Positions 45,705 to 58,008 of a DNA stretch of 64,000 nt are shown piece by piece. Source of the DNA: Byssothecium circinans (lineage: Eukaryota; Ascomycota; Dothideomycetes; Pleosporales; Massarinaceae); contig ML976979.1 in the NCBI GenBank assembly GCA_010015675.1, forward strand, positions 412,951 to 476,950. The letters are read 5' to 3'. The translations under genes and the position numbers were made by a program. The notes under the pieces are model-generated. The model was not told the DNA's origin. It saw nothing but the letters and a program-made list of their open reading frames with translations, and did no database searches. The stretch's first letter is position 1. Every line of letters starts with the position of its first letter.

Positions 45705-45753
45705 ACGTAAAGCACCATCGAACAGCCCAAAAGCTTGGCGGGGAAAATCAAAT
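45705..45753 (+). repeat. Left terminal inverted repeat, 49 bp
   Basis: Starts ACGTAAAGCACC and ends GGGGAAAATCAAAT. It matches the right end in reverse complement once the right end's extra tandem units are removed. Confidence 0.88.
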
Positions 45754-46006
45754 ATTCAACCTTTAATAACAATTTAAATATAAGAGCTATTAAGCTGAAA
45801 TTTTAAATATAGATATATATAATATAGATCTAAAAGGCTATAAAAAGATATTTTAGGATTTCTAATATCTTAGTAAGCTATATAACTATAGAGAATATTA
45901 GGTCGCTTAAGCTCTATACCCTACAATACCTAATAAACTAGCTTAATAAATTATAATAACTTTAGAGCTAGTTTATATATATATAATATACCTATTAGTA
46001 CTAAAA

Positions 46007-46437
46007 TTATAGCGTGCAGCCTAGACCTATTAGAGAATTAGCGTAGGGAGGGTAGAGATACCTAAAATTAGAAAAATATAATTAAAAATTTTATATAGCT
46101 AGATATTCTTACTTTTTATCTATAGATATACTTTATATATATATATAGAAGTTATATAAATAGGTAGCTACTAGAAATTAGCTTATATAAGCTTTATAAT
46201 AAGGTAGTGTCTTATTTTTTTAAAAACCTATACTTCCTAAGCTAGATCTTTTAGTTTTAGAGGTATTTACTTACTTTAAACTTTTTATATAGCTTTATTT
46301 AGTATATACTATCTTCCTCCTAAGAAGAAAGTAGAGATATCTAATATATATAACTTTATTTAGAAGGTTTTTTAACTTTTTTTACCTCCTACCTTACACC
46401 TACTATTATAGTATTAAACCTAGGCTGCACGCTATAA
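46007..46437. mobile_element. Second small inverted-repeat element nested in the transposon, 431 bp
   Basis: An 18-bp perfect inverted repeat, ttatagcgtgcagcctag at 46007-46024 and its reverse complement at 46420-46437, encloses AT-rich RIP-like sequence. Flanking bases are TA-rich, so a TA-targeting MITE is likely. These ends keep CpA/TpG while the interior has lost them. Confidence 0.65.
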
Positions 46438-46687
46438 TAACTTAATAGCTACTAACTAATATACTAATAAGTAACTCCTAGAAGTTATATAGTATATTAC
46501 TAACGTTTAGCTATTAATCTATAGTATAAGGTAGATTTTAGCTACTAGTACCTTTTAGGTTAATAACTATTTTATTACGTAAGCTAAGGCTATCAAAATT
46601 TAATAGCTATTAGATTATATATATCTATCTAGGTTTAAAATTTCAAAAGAAAATATTAAGGTTTAGCTTTATTATTAAGATAATACT

Positions 46688-46770
46688 ATTTGATTTTCCC
46701 CGCCAAGCTTTTGGGCTGTTCGATGGGGTGGGCTGTTCGATGGGGTGGGCTGTTCGATGGTGCTTTACGT
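46688..46770 (-). repeat. Right terminal inverted repeat, 83 bp, with a 17-bp unit expanded
   Basis: Equivalent to the 49-bp left end plus two extra copies of a 17-bp unit (gggctgttcgatggggt type), giving three gggctgttcgatgg words in a row at 46713-46761. The 34-bp excess is exactly two units. Confidence 0.88.
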
Positions 46771-47236
46771 TATAACTTAACAAGTATTTATAGCAGTAGT
46801 AGGTATTATACAGCTACTAGGTCTTATAACTTGTTAAAGGAGTGAAATGTAATGGAAGAGTTTTTAATTCATGTTTGCAGCTGAGGCTATGTAAAGCTAA
46901 GCTAGTCCTATTTGGGATGGTAAATAATCGCTATGAGCGATTGCCGCGGCGGGAAGCCACGCTTTCCTCAACATAAGCAACTGCGTCCTTCGTAGCCATG
47001 TAGGAGGAATCTGCTTATTGAGTTAACCATCAAGCCAGCTACAGATAACTGCCAACTGAAAAATCGTCGAAAAGGTCAATTAGCAGAGACGAGAAGCAAT
47101 AGATGTAGACAATTAGTGGGGAGAGCGAGGAATATGCCAAGGTCCATCCCAACCCATCCCGCTTACTCATCCAAATTTTTAAGAACCCAGCTCTCCAACG
47201 ATCGACCACCACCTCCGCATCCCCAACCCGTCCACC
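46771..47236. other. Intergenic flank and promoter of the uL15m gene
   Basis: Begins AT-rich next to the transposon and returns to normal composition by about 46860. No gene is seen. Confidence 0.6.
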
Positions 47237-48411
47237 ATGCCTCCCCGGCTCGAGGTCCTCCGCCTCGCCTCCTCTATCCTCACACACTCTCACTCAGCCT
47301 ACCGAATAGCTCCCTTCCTCCAACAGCGCAACGCCTCGATCCTCTCCTCGCTCTCCGACAACAAGGGTGCATACAACAAGCGCATCCGCCGCGGCCGCGG
47401 TCCCGCCTCAGGAAAAGGAAAAACGGCAGGGAGAGGACAAAAGGGACAGCATGCGCACGGGAAGGTGCCTGCGGGGTTTGAGGGAGGACAGACGCCGTTG
47501 AGTATTACAACGCCCGTGAGGGGGAGGGAGAAGTACAATCCGTAAGTGGTTTTCAATTGGGAATTATATGGTTGGGAGATTACGAGAGGGAGAAGCGACG
47601 CGTGGAAAAGGGCGTTGGCTAATTGATGGTCGTTTCGCTGTGTAGATTCAAAGTTGAAATGTCACCCATCAATCTCGACCGTATCCAATCGTGGATAGAC
47701 CAGGGTAGACTCGATACATCGAAGCCGATTACGATGAGGGAGCTAAACAAATCGCGGTGTATACACGGCGTGAAGAGGAATGGGGTCAAACTCCTTGCAC
47801 GGGTACGTTCCACGCCATTAAACCCCTCCCTGGCCCATATTCCTCTCCAAATCCACCGCACCTACTAACACCATTTCTAACAGAATGCCGATGCCCTCAA
47901 ATCCGCAATCAACATCGTCGTATCTCGCGCCTCCGCCGCCGCGATCGCTAAAATCGAGGCCCTCGGCGGCACAGTAACAACCCGTTTCTACAGCCCGACA
48001 TCCATCAAGCGCGTGCTATCCCAAGAATCGCATCCCACGATCTCCCTCCAAGCCTCGCCCGAACTCATCGCCAAAACCTCCTCCACGGGCGTCATCCCCC
48101 CAAAGATCCTCGCCTTGTTGCGAACCGCTTTCGCCTCCCCCGACACACCCGCCGAAGTCAAGAACAAAGCCCTTGCCGCTGTGGTGCAACAAGTGGGCAA
48201 GAAGTACAAGTACAGGCTACCTGACGCGACGGGCAGGAAGGACATTGAATACTACAGGGATCCGGCGCATCGGGGGTATTTGAGCCATTTGGTCAAGGAG
48301 GGGGAGGGCCCGAGCTTGTTGTTCAAGTTGCCTGGTGAGGCGAAGGATAGGGGAAAGCAGACGGCAAGGAGAGCGGCGGCGAAGGCTACTGCCGATAACA
48401 GGCTGTTCTAG
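47237..48411 (+). CDS. Mitochondrial large-subunit ribosomal protein uL15m, 329 aa, three exons
   Basis: This is a structural protein of the mitochondrial large ribosomal subunit (yeast MRPL10). Exons are 47237-47541, 47646-47802 and 47884-48411; introns are 104 and 81 nt with gtaagt/tgtag and gtacgt/aacag. Residues 1-45 are basic with few acids, a mitochondrial presequence. The L15 signature follows: [20 protein letters not shown] and [20 protein letters not shown], then [20 protein letters not shown]. The second half ([20 protein letters not shown] and [15 protein letters not shown]) matches the L15 core, and a basic tail ([17 protein letters not shown]) is typical of fungal mitochondrial versions. 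Confidence 0.95.
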
Positions 48412-51400
48412 TGCAGCGGAGTCGGAAGCTGATTTTGACTGTATTATACCATGTGCGCTTGTAGATACTGGATGTACGATCAGGGATGGTGTAGATCAGC
48501 AAAAAGAATATTCGCTGTTGTACTGCAAGTGTAGTTGTGATTTGTTGGAGCACATAGAAAATCGTGCGTGCGAGATTGACTGGCGAAACTGGAGCTGACA
48601 AACTGTACATTGCTCATCACAATATTCAGCATCTAGCCAGCGATATATTTGCAAGCATATTTTCACTTGAAGAGATACCTAGGTGTTGAGAGTCGCTACT
48701 ACGTCTTGCTAGCACGCAGTCGTCTCCATCAACATCGGAGACCTTCATCAAAACAATGACACACGGCGTATCATCGTTCTATTGACCTACAATGTGTGCA
48801 ATGTACCATTTGCAAGTCAAATGTAAAAGTCGAGCACAATTCATGTCATATCTAAAAGCCGCAGTCTCTCGAATACACCTCTACGTGCTGCCCATCGCAT
48901 GCTACAAACTTACGTGTATCAGGCAGTGGTTTCCCGAGCATGGCGATGCGATGGCTTGTACCAAACACCTTGTCGTCTCAAGAAGTCTTTCCCAGAAAGT
49001 AATCAATGCCGATGGTCAAACACGTGCAACGTGTGATTGATGGTTGGAAATAGTTGCGCAGGTTGAAACGCTCGTGTGCTAAGATCCGAGCACGAGAGAG
49101 TTCAGAGACGGTCGATTTTGGGATGGTAGGCTGGAGGTACTTCGTGACTGGCGTGTACTACATGGCGCTCCCAATCGTCCCGGAGATCTTGGACGTAGAT
49201 TTTCGGAGCAAGGGTGTGATTGGAAGGGTGATTGACTGCTGAGGGAAATACAACATGTCTTGATGAGTTTGCAGACAGACTAAGTGGAAATGTAGGTATG
49301 ACGAAAGATGAGATCTGAGAGGGAAAGTTTGATGGGGAATTAGGAAATGAAAGATACTACACCCGATCGGTTGATGACCCGGCATTGGGTCGTTGGGACC
49401 CTAATAGCTCGTCGAGCTAGGAGTGCAGTGACGCCGTGACGTTGCCGTCGTACGCCGTGAGAAGAAGTCGCCTTTCGTAACAGACAGCGCGAGCAGCTTC
49501 GGTGCTGACTTGAAGGTTCCATGAACTGCGGAAGAACTCTAAGAAAAGCGACGGCTATATGCACAGTACTCATCAACGAGGTTTGATGGCTGCATGTGTG
49601 TCCGGAGGAGAGTCCAGATGGGAAAACGCACAGCACGATTGCGGATTCATATTATTTCGGAAAGGAGTACTATGTCGCAGGGTGAGATGCGGCAGGTAGT
49701 TCAATATGTAGGAGTAAGACCCGAGATATAAGATGACTATGCAGTCAAATACACCGGAATGGCTTGGCGTCGTTGGTCGTGAATGCTGGTGCCTGGTAGC
49801 TTCCAGATGGAGCTCTCGATGAGTGCTCATGTACACGGCTCTTTAAGATCCATCTCCGAAACAGATTCAGCCGGTCGCGGTACGTTCTCGTACTCCCATG
49901 GTGACCGAGATAGCTTCTTCTGCAGATCGAATGCAGCCCAAAGTTTGCTGGCGTGTGACCCGGATAGATTTTGTGCCGCCGTGGTGCAAAAAAAGAACAT
50001 GTTTGACCAGGGAAGGACGGAAGAGAGAGAGAAAAAAAAGACCATGTTCATGCGAAGCCGGAAGAAGCGGGCTTTGAAGAAATGCACTGAGCAAGGATTC
50101 CCAAGTGTGTTACGGCTGCAAGGCCATTCGAACCGTGACACAGAGCGCCGTAACCTGCCAACGATAATTCACAACTTTCAGTAATTACGGCCGGCCTGTT
50201 TCTAGTAAGGCGTTTCGTCAAATGTTGCTTGCGTGTTTGGAGTTGCCGTCGTATGCCGATATGGCGTCCGTGGGAGGACGAGAATCTACTGGCTGCAGCT
50301 CCATTTGTGCGCGCCAGTGAAACGGTGAGCGCGTCTCCAGTGTTGAGGTCACGGCTGCATGGGGAATCTTGCTTTTGAGAGTAATCTGCTCGCACTACGC
50401 GGGCAATCTTGTGAATGAAGGTCAGAAGCGCCACCGGGTAGGTATGCGATATTCATCCCGCACGCAAGCAAGCTGCGCAACGAGGACGTGTTAGCAAACG
50501 AGCAACATGCAAGTGGCGTTGAGGCAGCTGTACTGCGTTGAACTCGGCGAAACCACGTATATCCGTCGTAGGCGTGGAGCGGTTAAGGAGAAGGGGGATG
50601 ACTGAAGTTCCAATCCGGCATGTGCGACAGGCATGCACAAGATGGCTATGCTCCCTGATATGCCGTCGTGTCGCCGCCCCTTGGTGATTAGTTGCGTCGC
50701 GCCTTGTTTGATGGACGTAGATGAGCCTTGAAGCGGGCCAAGTGGAAGGTGGTGTAGAGAAGGCGAGTCGCTGCCCAGGTGCGTTGGTGGTGACCTTGCA
50801 TGATGGAGACAAGGCTAGCCGTTCCCGGCATAGATTCTCATCGGTCAGACTTTGCAGTCGAGAGTGGAGAGAGATTGATGGTGCTTGAATTGTCAGATTT
50901 TTCGATGCCGACTCTCGAACCCCAGCAAATGCAGTGCAGACGGGTCGCGTTGCATGTGTGGAGGCGTCTCGTCAACTTGCTGGCCGGCGAATACCAGGCG
51001 CAGCACCACATGATTCAGTCACAGCCGCAGAGCAAATATCGGCATGGTTGGGGCAAGCGCATTTGTGGACAGAAAAAGCTTCTATCCTGCATCGTGCTTG
51101 TTGAATTTAGGGACATGCTGACAGTCACACAGACAAGCTGGCTGGCTACAACTCATCCAGCCACTCACAACCACGGCCAGCGAACGACGCTTGATCATCA
51201 TGGAGGCAATATCGCGTGGCGCCATCTTCTTGTGAATAAGTCTTGGTGCGTTCGCTGCGGCTATGTGCTGTCCTCGGTGACAGACCCGCTCATAATTCAC
51301 TCGCAGCTGGATCACAGGCGCTTCTTTCCGTCAGCTGTGCATCGTGCGGGCGACAACTCATCGATGACCCCGCGGATATCGGGATCGCAGTCTAATGTTG

Positions 51401-54400
51401 CTGCAAATCTCCAGCGTGGACGCGAATCGCGAGCTGATAGTGTTTTGTATGCACCTATGCTGCCGGCTAGGGTGAAGGATGTACCTCCTCCAAGGCTCCA
51501 TGGCGTTGACCGGCTACTCAAACTTCCGTAACACAGTCAGATGCGAAGAGAAGGTGGCTGCATCTAAAATAATAATGACACAGTGGCGGTACAAGACCCT
51601 CATAGTGGTCATGTATCAGGGGTTGTGTGGTCCATCAAGCCGGCGATGGGATGGATGCCTTGGACCGAAAACCTTCACGACGAGTAAATGCTCTGATTCA
51701 GAGTATAGTCTCGCTCATTATTCGTTGGTGTCGTCTTACCTACTTGATATAGAGAACAGGTGTTGGATCAAAGACTAAGAGTTACGAGGAGGCTAAACTC
51801 GCCCGAATGATGTCGAGGCGCGGGATGATAGCCCCACGCCCGTAACTTCATGGAGAGTACCCAAGGGCAGGGATATTTTGAGTGAGCGTGATAATATTTC
51901 ACAGCCTTGCCGCTTCTCAAACGGCATCGAAGCCTAGCCGGGGTCTCGCGTATAGTGGTGCGAGCCTGGGTGGTTCCTCCAGGATTACACCCTATTTACC
52001 GGATATGTTGTTCTCCCAGGAGGACAATAATAATATGATCCTGCCTTGAGTCCGCAGTCAGTCGATCCAAGGACGGTAATCCTCGCTACCACGGTACGGA
52101 ACTATTGCGGGAATACGTTGCAGGAGCAGCAAAGGAACTTCATGAGTGGGCTCACTTTGCGTCCCTGGGTTCCGATAGACTTTTCATCCCCACACTCGAC
52201 TCAGCCAACCATACGCGATAGTGGCACAACAGGTTGACGGCCTCGCCACGGGAGGCAGTCGAAAATAAAAATTGCATGGGAGGGGCAGAAATACACTAGT
52301 TTCGATCCGGAGGACGCTTGATGTTGAGGATAGGAAGCCGACGTCGACGATGAATCTGCAAACATCTACTTACGCGTCGAGTCCAAGGCGCGGTATGTCT
52401 CAGCGCGGCACGACTGTGGGCGAATTAATAAATGCTACCGGATGAAGCTTAGCCTAGTCATACACCCAACGCTTCAACGACTCGCGCTCGTAAATAGTGA
52501 GCATTGTAGCTGCGGGGCAACCTATCCCATGATGCCGAGTCTCCTCCGTATTACGCCTCATCATCGCCAGCCTTGGATCAAGAACCGCCGCCATCCCTCC
52601 TCTTCGCATTGTCATCTCCACAACATTGGCCGGTCTGACGGGACCGCTCTCGCAGTAGCGAGTGCGCATCAGGGATACGGATAGGTGGTTTGCATCATGA
52701 TTCTGTATGGCTGCACTCCTTCCCGCGATCATTGTCGTATCACAGATATCAGCATTCACCAACGTTACTTTTGGTCCTGGAGGATCGGAGATGGAGGTCG
52801 ACCGCAGTCGATTAATCCTTCCTTCCCGTATTTATTCTGACTAAGATGTGCACATGTGCCGCCTTCCGCATCCAGCTCCGCGTTGATTGCTCGACTTTCA
52901 CCTCAATCGTGGTCCAGGAATCTCGAGGTTTCGACTCGGGCCCGGCGGAACCGGACTTCCGTCGTGGTTGATATCAAGTTATCAACTGCTTCGAGCCATG
53001 TCGGACGCCGGGTGCTCGTCTCCGGGAGCTTGAAAAGCCATGCGAGGTCGAAATCATGCGAGCCTATATCCCGCACTATACACCGCAAGGAAGTCGACCA
53101 GACACAAGTCTAGCGGCATTCGTCATTCAACCCCCTCCATGCGGATTCGATAGATTCTTATGTGGGCATGTTTGAGGTTAGCTCTCACTCGCTCGGGGAA
53201 AGTATATCAGAGGCAGCTGGCATGCAACGGATCTTGCATTCAAATAGTAGAAGTGCGCGATGACAACGGTCGGGTCAGCTCCGGTATTGGCAGTATCTGA
53301 GACCTTGTCTCTTCTCAGTACGGAGTAGTATGGTTCAATACAACCGTGACTGTACCTCGGTGTCCTGTCCATCGTCGCAGCGCCTATAGTCTGTATCATA
53401 GGAAATGTTGACGACGATCTAACGACGGTAGTCCGTGGTCGCTTGATATCCATGGATTGCCGTCAGTGATTACGTACGGGAGCGAAAGATTGGAGACGGT
53501 CTCGCGCGGAATCATCAGCGCTCCAGGCCTCCGACAGCGGAATCATCTCGGGTTTCGACTGCTCTCTAATAATGGATTATTTTCTTTAGCGACCACAAAC
53601 GCCATCGCACAATTTTACGTCCTTGGTTGACTCGGGACCGCGCCCTTGCGTCGCGCCCTCTGATGCATCACGGTTGCACGCTTAGTGCTCGCCTGATCAG
53701 CTTGCTCTGCAGAACGCCAAGCGGAATGCCGACTGATGAAAAGCAATATCGCTCACGATGATGCTGGGTGAAGGAGGGATTTGCAGCCGCGGACGACGGC
53801 CTCAAGTGGTTGCCAACCTGCATCTGCACCCCGGGGCGTCAGGCACAGTCATGGTTTGGAGAGGTCATCGTGTCGGCCTATCTACAATCACGGGCAGGGA
53901 GGGCAGCCGCAATCCCAACTTCCAAGCTTCTCCAAGGAGGCCGGAAGTGACGGTGTTGAGTGGGCGCGGGATTGATACATCAATACGTGTTTCGCGAATC
54001 GCAGGGGCGGACAGACCGGCGTGCAGAGTGCCTCAACTTGGAACGGGACCGTCTGCGGTGTGATTCGCCGGGAGCAGCCCACGGCGCAGAGCTGGCGGCG
54101 ACAACGGGCGTTTTAATTGGCACCCTCCCACACACGACGGCAATTTGCAAAAAGAGGATTCATCGATCAGCAGCGCTCAAACCTCAGCCTGCAAAGCGTC
54201 GCGTTAGACAGGGTTCGGGCTCGGAATTAGATGATGGTTAGGGTAAGACGTTGTTAGCTTAGGGCGGATGGGCGAGCTGTTCGTATCGATTCTGATACCG
54301 CAGACTGGCGGCCTGTGTGAGCCTGTGAAGGGATGTGAGGGGACAGCAAATCAAACACGGCATGAGGGGATGCAGCCAGCAGCGGAATGATGCACGCGCG

Positions 54401-56054
54401 AAATGCCATTCCAGACCGCCCGCCGGTCTGATGATGATTCTCCATGGACACGCTGCGCTATCCATGATGGAGGCACATGAATTCACGCCCGGCCTGGCTG
54501 CCTACTGTATCTACTGCTGCTCAGCCCGCCTTAGTCCTACTGTCGCTAGTCGAACACATGCCGGCGCCATGGGATTCTGGACGGTAAGGGAGCTTGGGGA
54601 GACGGTGTCGTAGCTCCTGCAATAATAATCATGGCTGGCATGAGTGAGCCATGAGTGCGAGAGCTGGCTGAGGCCGACCGGACGCGCACGACGGCATTGC
54701 CTCCTCTCTGGTGAGCAACGCGGTGGCCAATGACGGTGGCGGACCACGATCCATCAGGACCATCACCGCCGCCAACCCTCCCCAACAGGGCCGCTGGCGC
54801 ACTGCGCAGTGGACGAGGAGGAGGCTAGGGCAGACAGGCTAGGCCAGGCTAGGGGCAGTGGCAGCGTGCACGCATCGGCGCAGGGCCATCTAAAATCTAA
54901 ACGACACGCACGACCGGGTTGCAGAGTTGCGGGTCAGAGGCGGCCGCCGGCGTGAATGCTGCCATGATGCCATCCATGAATGGCTTGTTGTTGTGGCCAT
55001 GGACTCTAGATGCCTCGATCCGCTGAGGTGTACCGTGTGCAGACAGACAGTGGGTGATTGAGCGAGCGGGTGCGTGAGAGCGTTTGCGGGCAGTTTGCCC
55101 CGTCGCCAGTGTCTGTCTGTCTCGCTTTGTGCCAGCGACACACTCACACTGCTACTGTACGGAGTACTGTATGTATGTGACTGAGGACAGACAACAACCT
55201 TTGGACAACCCGGCAGGTGCTGAGGGAGGTGCGTGCCGTTGGACAGGGCAGGGGCGCCTTCCCTCTTTCGCCGCTGCCTGCCGTTCTTTCTTAAGCTCCC
55301 CACCCCGGTCGCCCCGGTCGCGGTTGCTGAGGGCGCGGTTGATGTCAGAGCTCAGACTCTCAGAGCTGCTGCTTCTTCTTCTGGATCAGCCTCTGCGGCG
55401 TCGCTGCCAGGCCAGTGGCCAGTCGGCCGCCCAGTCAAGTGTCCGTGCGCCGCGTCGTCCCCATGCCTGGAACCTTCCGCGCTGGTCCTGTCCTGCCTGC
55501 CAGCCTTCACACGGAGTCGTGAATTATTATGTTTTATCACAACCCAACGGCCCCAAGCCATGCCTGCGCAAGCAGCACGCGGGCCGCCAACAATTCCAGC
55601 GCAAAGCGTCAGTCCTTTCTTGACTGCTCGCTTCCCTGCCGCTCCGGGCCTAGCTAGCATCCATCCTGTCCTGCCCCAAGTCACCGCTTTGCTTTCTTTA
55701 TTGCATGTCCTGCCCGCACCCACCCACTACACCTCCGCTACTACCACCTACTACCGCTACCGAGCCACGAAGCTCTCGCAAGCGTCGAACTGTCCTGCGC
55801 CCCGGAAACAGGGTTGCACTCATTCATTGGCCCGCCTGGAGCATATTTGCCAGAGCATACCAAAAACAACCACCCATCGTCTCCTTGCTTGGCCCTGTCC
55901 CCCCGTCCGTAAAGCATGCCGTGAAGACAGGCGTGCAAACAGCCTTGAATAGTCATTCATCTAGACGCTCCATAAGGGCTGCCGCCTCGTCCATGCACGC
56001 CGTCATCCTCACCTTCACCTCCACCTGTCCGCCCTTCACCAACACGCCGGCCTC
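48412..56054. other. 7.6-kb gene-poor stretch
   Basis: No gene could be supported. Open frames are short, end at random and overlap antisense; the longest (50800-51531, +, 243 codons) has no domain, coiled-coil or splice-linked neighbour. Near 52450-53110 brief stretches look more protein-like in changing frames on both strands, which could be a decayed gene. From about 55080 the + strand is CT-rich with many short upstream ATGs, consistent with a long leader for the cyclin gene at 56055. Confidence 0.5.
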
Positions 56055-58008
56055 ATGCTCGAGCTACAGCTCCCTCACCCAATGCCTCACGCCGTGCCGC
56101 GAGAGCATCCCTTCAACTTCTACGCTCCCTCCCGCTCCTCCCACTCCTCCCACACCTCCCACAAGCTCGACGCCGCCCGTACGATGCAACTACCGCAGCT
56201 CCCCCAGCTTCCCGTCCCCCGAGTCTCCCATGGCTACGAGCCCGAGCCACTCCGGACTGTCTCCCGTCGACAGCTTACTCCTCCCTCCGAGATTCCTGGC
56301 TCAGCTGTGAGAGTGGTGTCTCTACCACCTAGCGAGGGCGCCGGCCAGCAGTACGGCTATCAACTGCCCGCCATAGGCAACTCACGCACGGCAACCGCTC
56401 AACCCAGCCCCAAATCTCAACCTCAGCAACAGTCACAATCACAGGAAGTCAGGCAGCAAAGAAAGTGGTCAATATCACCCAATTTGCAAATACCTTCAAC
56501 AATCTCGACCCCTCAGGAGGGACTTCCGCAATTGGCAGCCGAGGTGAGTGTAGTCCATGCTTAAATCCACATCAAGACTGACTCTTCAGGTGACGTGCCT
56601 CTTCTGGTTTGAAAGCTCCACCACCCTCAAACAAATCTTGGACATAAACTCGCCAAAGACTATTCAGCCTCTTGTACCCGATGCGATACCTACTGCGGGC
56701 TTCCGGAAATGGGTGGCTACTATTCTCACGACGACGCAGGTGGCCCAAAACGTCATCCTCTTGGCGCTACTTTTCATCTACCGTCTAAAGCTCACAAACC
56801 CTTCGGTGAAGGGAAAGCCTGGCAGCGAGTACCGCCTCCTGACAGTAGCTCTCATGTTGGGCAACAAATTTCTGGACGACAACACCTATACGAACAAGAC
56901 ATGGGCGGAAGTCTCTGGAATTTCAGTTCAAGAGGTGCATATCATGGAAGTTGAATTCCTCAGCAACATGAGGTACAGCCTCTTTACACCGCAGAACAAG
57001 TGGGAGGAATGGCACATCATTCTTGGAAAATTCGGGACCTTTTTCGACCGCGCCTCAAAGATTCCAGCATCAGGTGCCGTCAGCCCAGTCGGCCTGTTGA
57101 CTCCTTCACTGCACGTTCCGCAGAACTTTGTGCCTTCACCTCCAACTACCCAACAAACCTCACCGCCTTCATCCTTGCTTTACTCACCTGCCCATTCGCA
57201 GTTTTTCAATACGCCGCTCCTCCAACCCCAGGCGACCTCGACCGCAGTATCACCCATCGGCCCACTTCCAGATCTCGGCCCTCTAGTGCAACGCAAACGA
57301 AGCGCCGACCACAGCGGTGAACCCGCTCCCAAGAGACAGGCTTTTGGGTTTGCTCCGGGACCCTACAGCAATGCACCCCTCATTCCAACGCTGCAGGCGC
57401 CTGTGCAGCGGTCGTTTGAACCTCCACCATCGATGAATAGGCTGCCTCCACTTCCTAGTTTGTCAATCCCGACACCGCAAACGAATCCGCCCGTACAGGT
57501 CAAGAATTGGGCCGATCTTCCTCTGCCTGTTTCCGGTGGACGTTCCATGGCTATGGTATACCCTCCACCTGTCCAATGGACACAGCAGCAACATCAGTCT
57601 ATCAGCACGCCTACTTCAACAACCGCGCCTCCTTTCTCTGCGTACACGCCAAGCAGAGGCGATCACACACGCCAGGCCAGTCCTTATCCCCCTTCGGCCG
57701 GCTCTTCTCCTATGAGCGCTACATTCTCGACTAGTCAGAGGCAGCTATCCCCATCGCATTTTCTCAACCAGAGGCAGTCGCCGTATCGACCGGTCCGGGG
57801 TGTTCACACGCTGCTCGTGCCTCCACCCTCTGCATCGATGCACAACCCAGCCCGCAACATTGGCTACGATCAGATGCAGTACCAGCCGCTTGGTCGCCCA
57901 ATGACGGAACGCCGAGCTGGATTGCTGCCTTATATGGACCACGGCGCCTGGCCCAACGAGCATCAGTACAACCAGCTGCCGGTCCCCCAACAGCCGGTTT
58001 TCCGATGA
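56055..58008 (+). CDS. PHO80/Clg1-like cyclin, 635 aa, two exons
   Basis: A cyclin of the PHO80 family predicted to partner a Pho85-type kinase. Exons are 56055-56543 and 56590-58008; the 46-nt intron (gtgagt, ctgac branch, cttcag) is phase 0 and joins QLAAE to VTCLFWFES. Residues 1-160 are Pro/Gln/Ser-rich. The cyclin box spans about residues 163-300: FRKWVATILTTTQVAQNVIL, ALLFIYRLK, then SEYRLLTVALMLGNKFLDDN and TYTNKTWAEVSGISVQEVH, ending with LSNMRYSLF. The C-terminal 330 residues are Pro/Gln/Ser-rich and low complexity with many SP/TP sites. ATG 56082 is an alternative start. The layout (disorder, central cyclin box, long disordered tail) is that of filamentous-fungal Clg1-like proteins. 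Confidence 0.92.

Larger units (their letters stand above)
45705..46770. mobile_element. RIP-degraded Tc1/mariner-like (TA-target) transposon or MITE, 1066 bp
   Basis: The ends are inverted repeats beginning ACGTAAAGCACCATCGAACA, flanked by TA on both sides (45703-45704 and 46771-46772), as for Tc1/mariner/Fot1 insertions. The interior from about 45760 to 46680 is nearly devoid of CpA and TpG (about ten in 900 bp) and packed with TpA, the RIP signature. No coding remnant survives. The inverted repeats themselves still contain CpA, unlike the interior. Confidence 0.85.

Noticed and set aside
50800..51531. 243-codon forward frame in the gene-poor stretch
   Set aside because: Length is the only argument. 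Composition is average in all properties, no domain or paralogous patch is seen, and overlapping antisense frames are also open.
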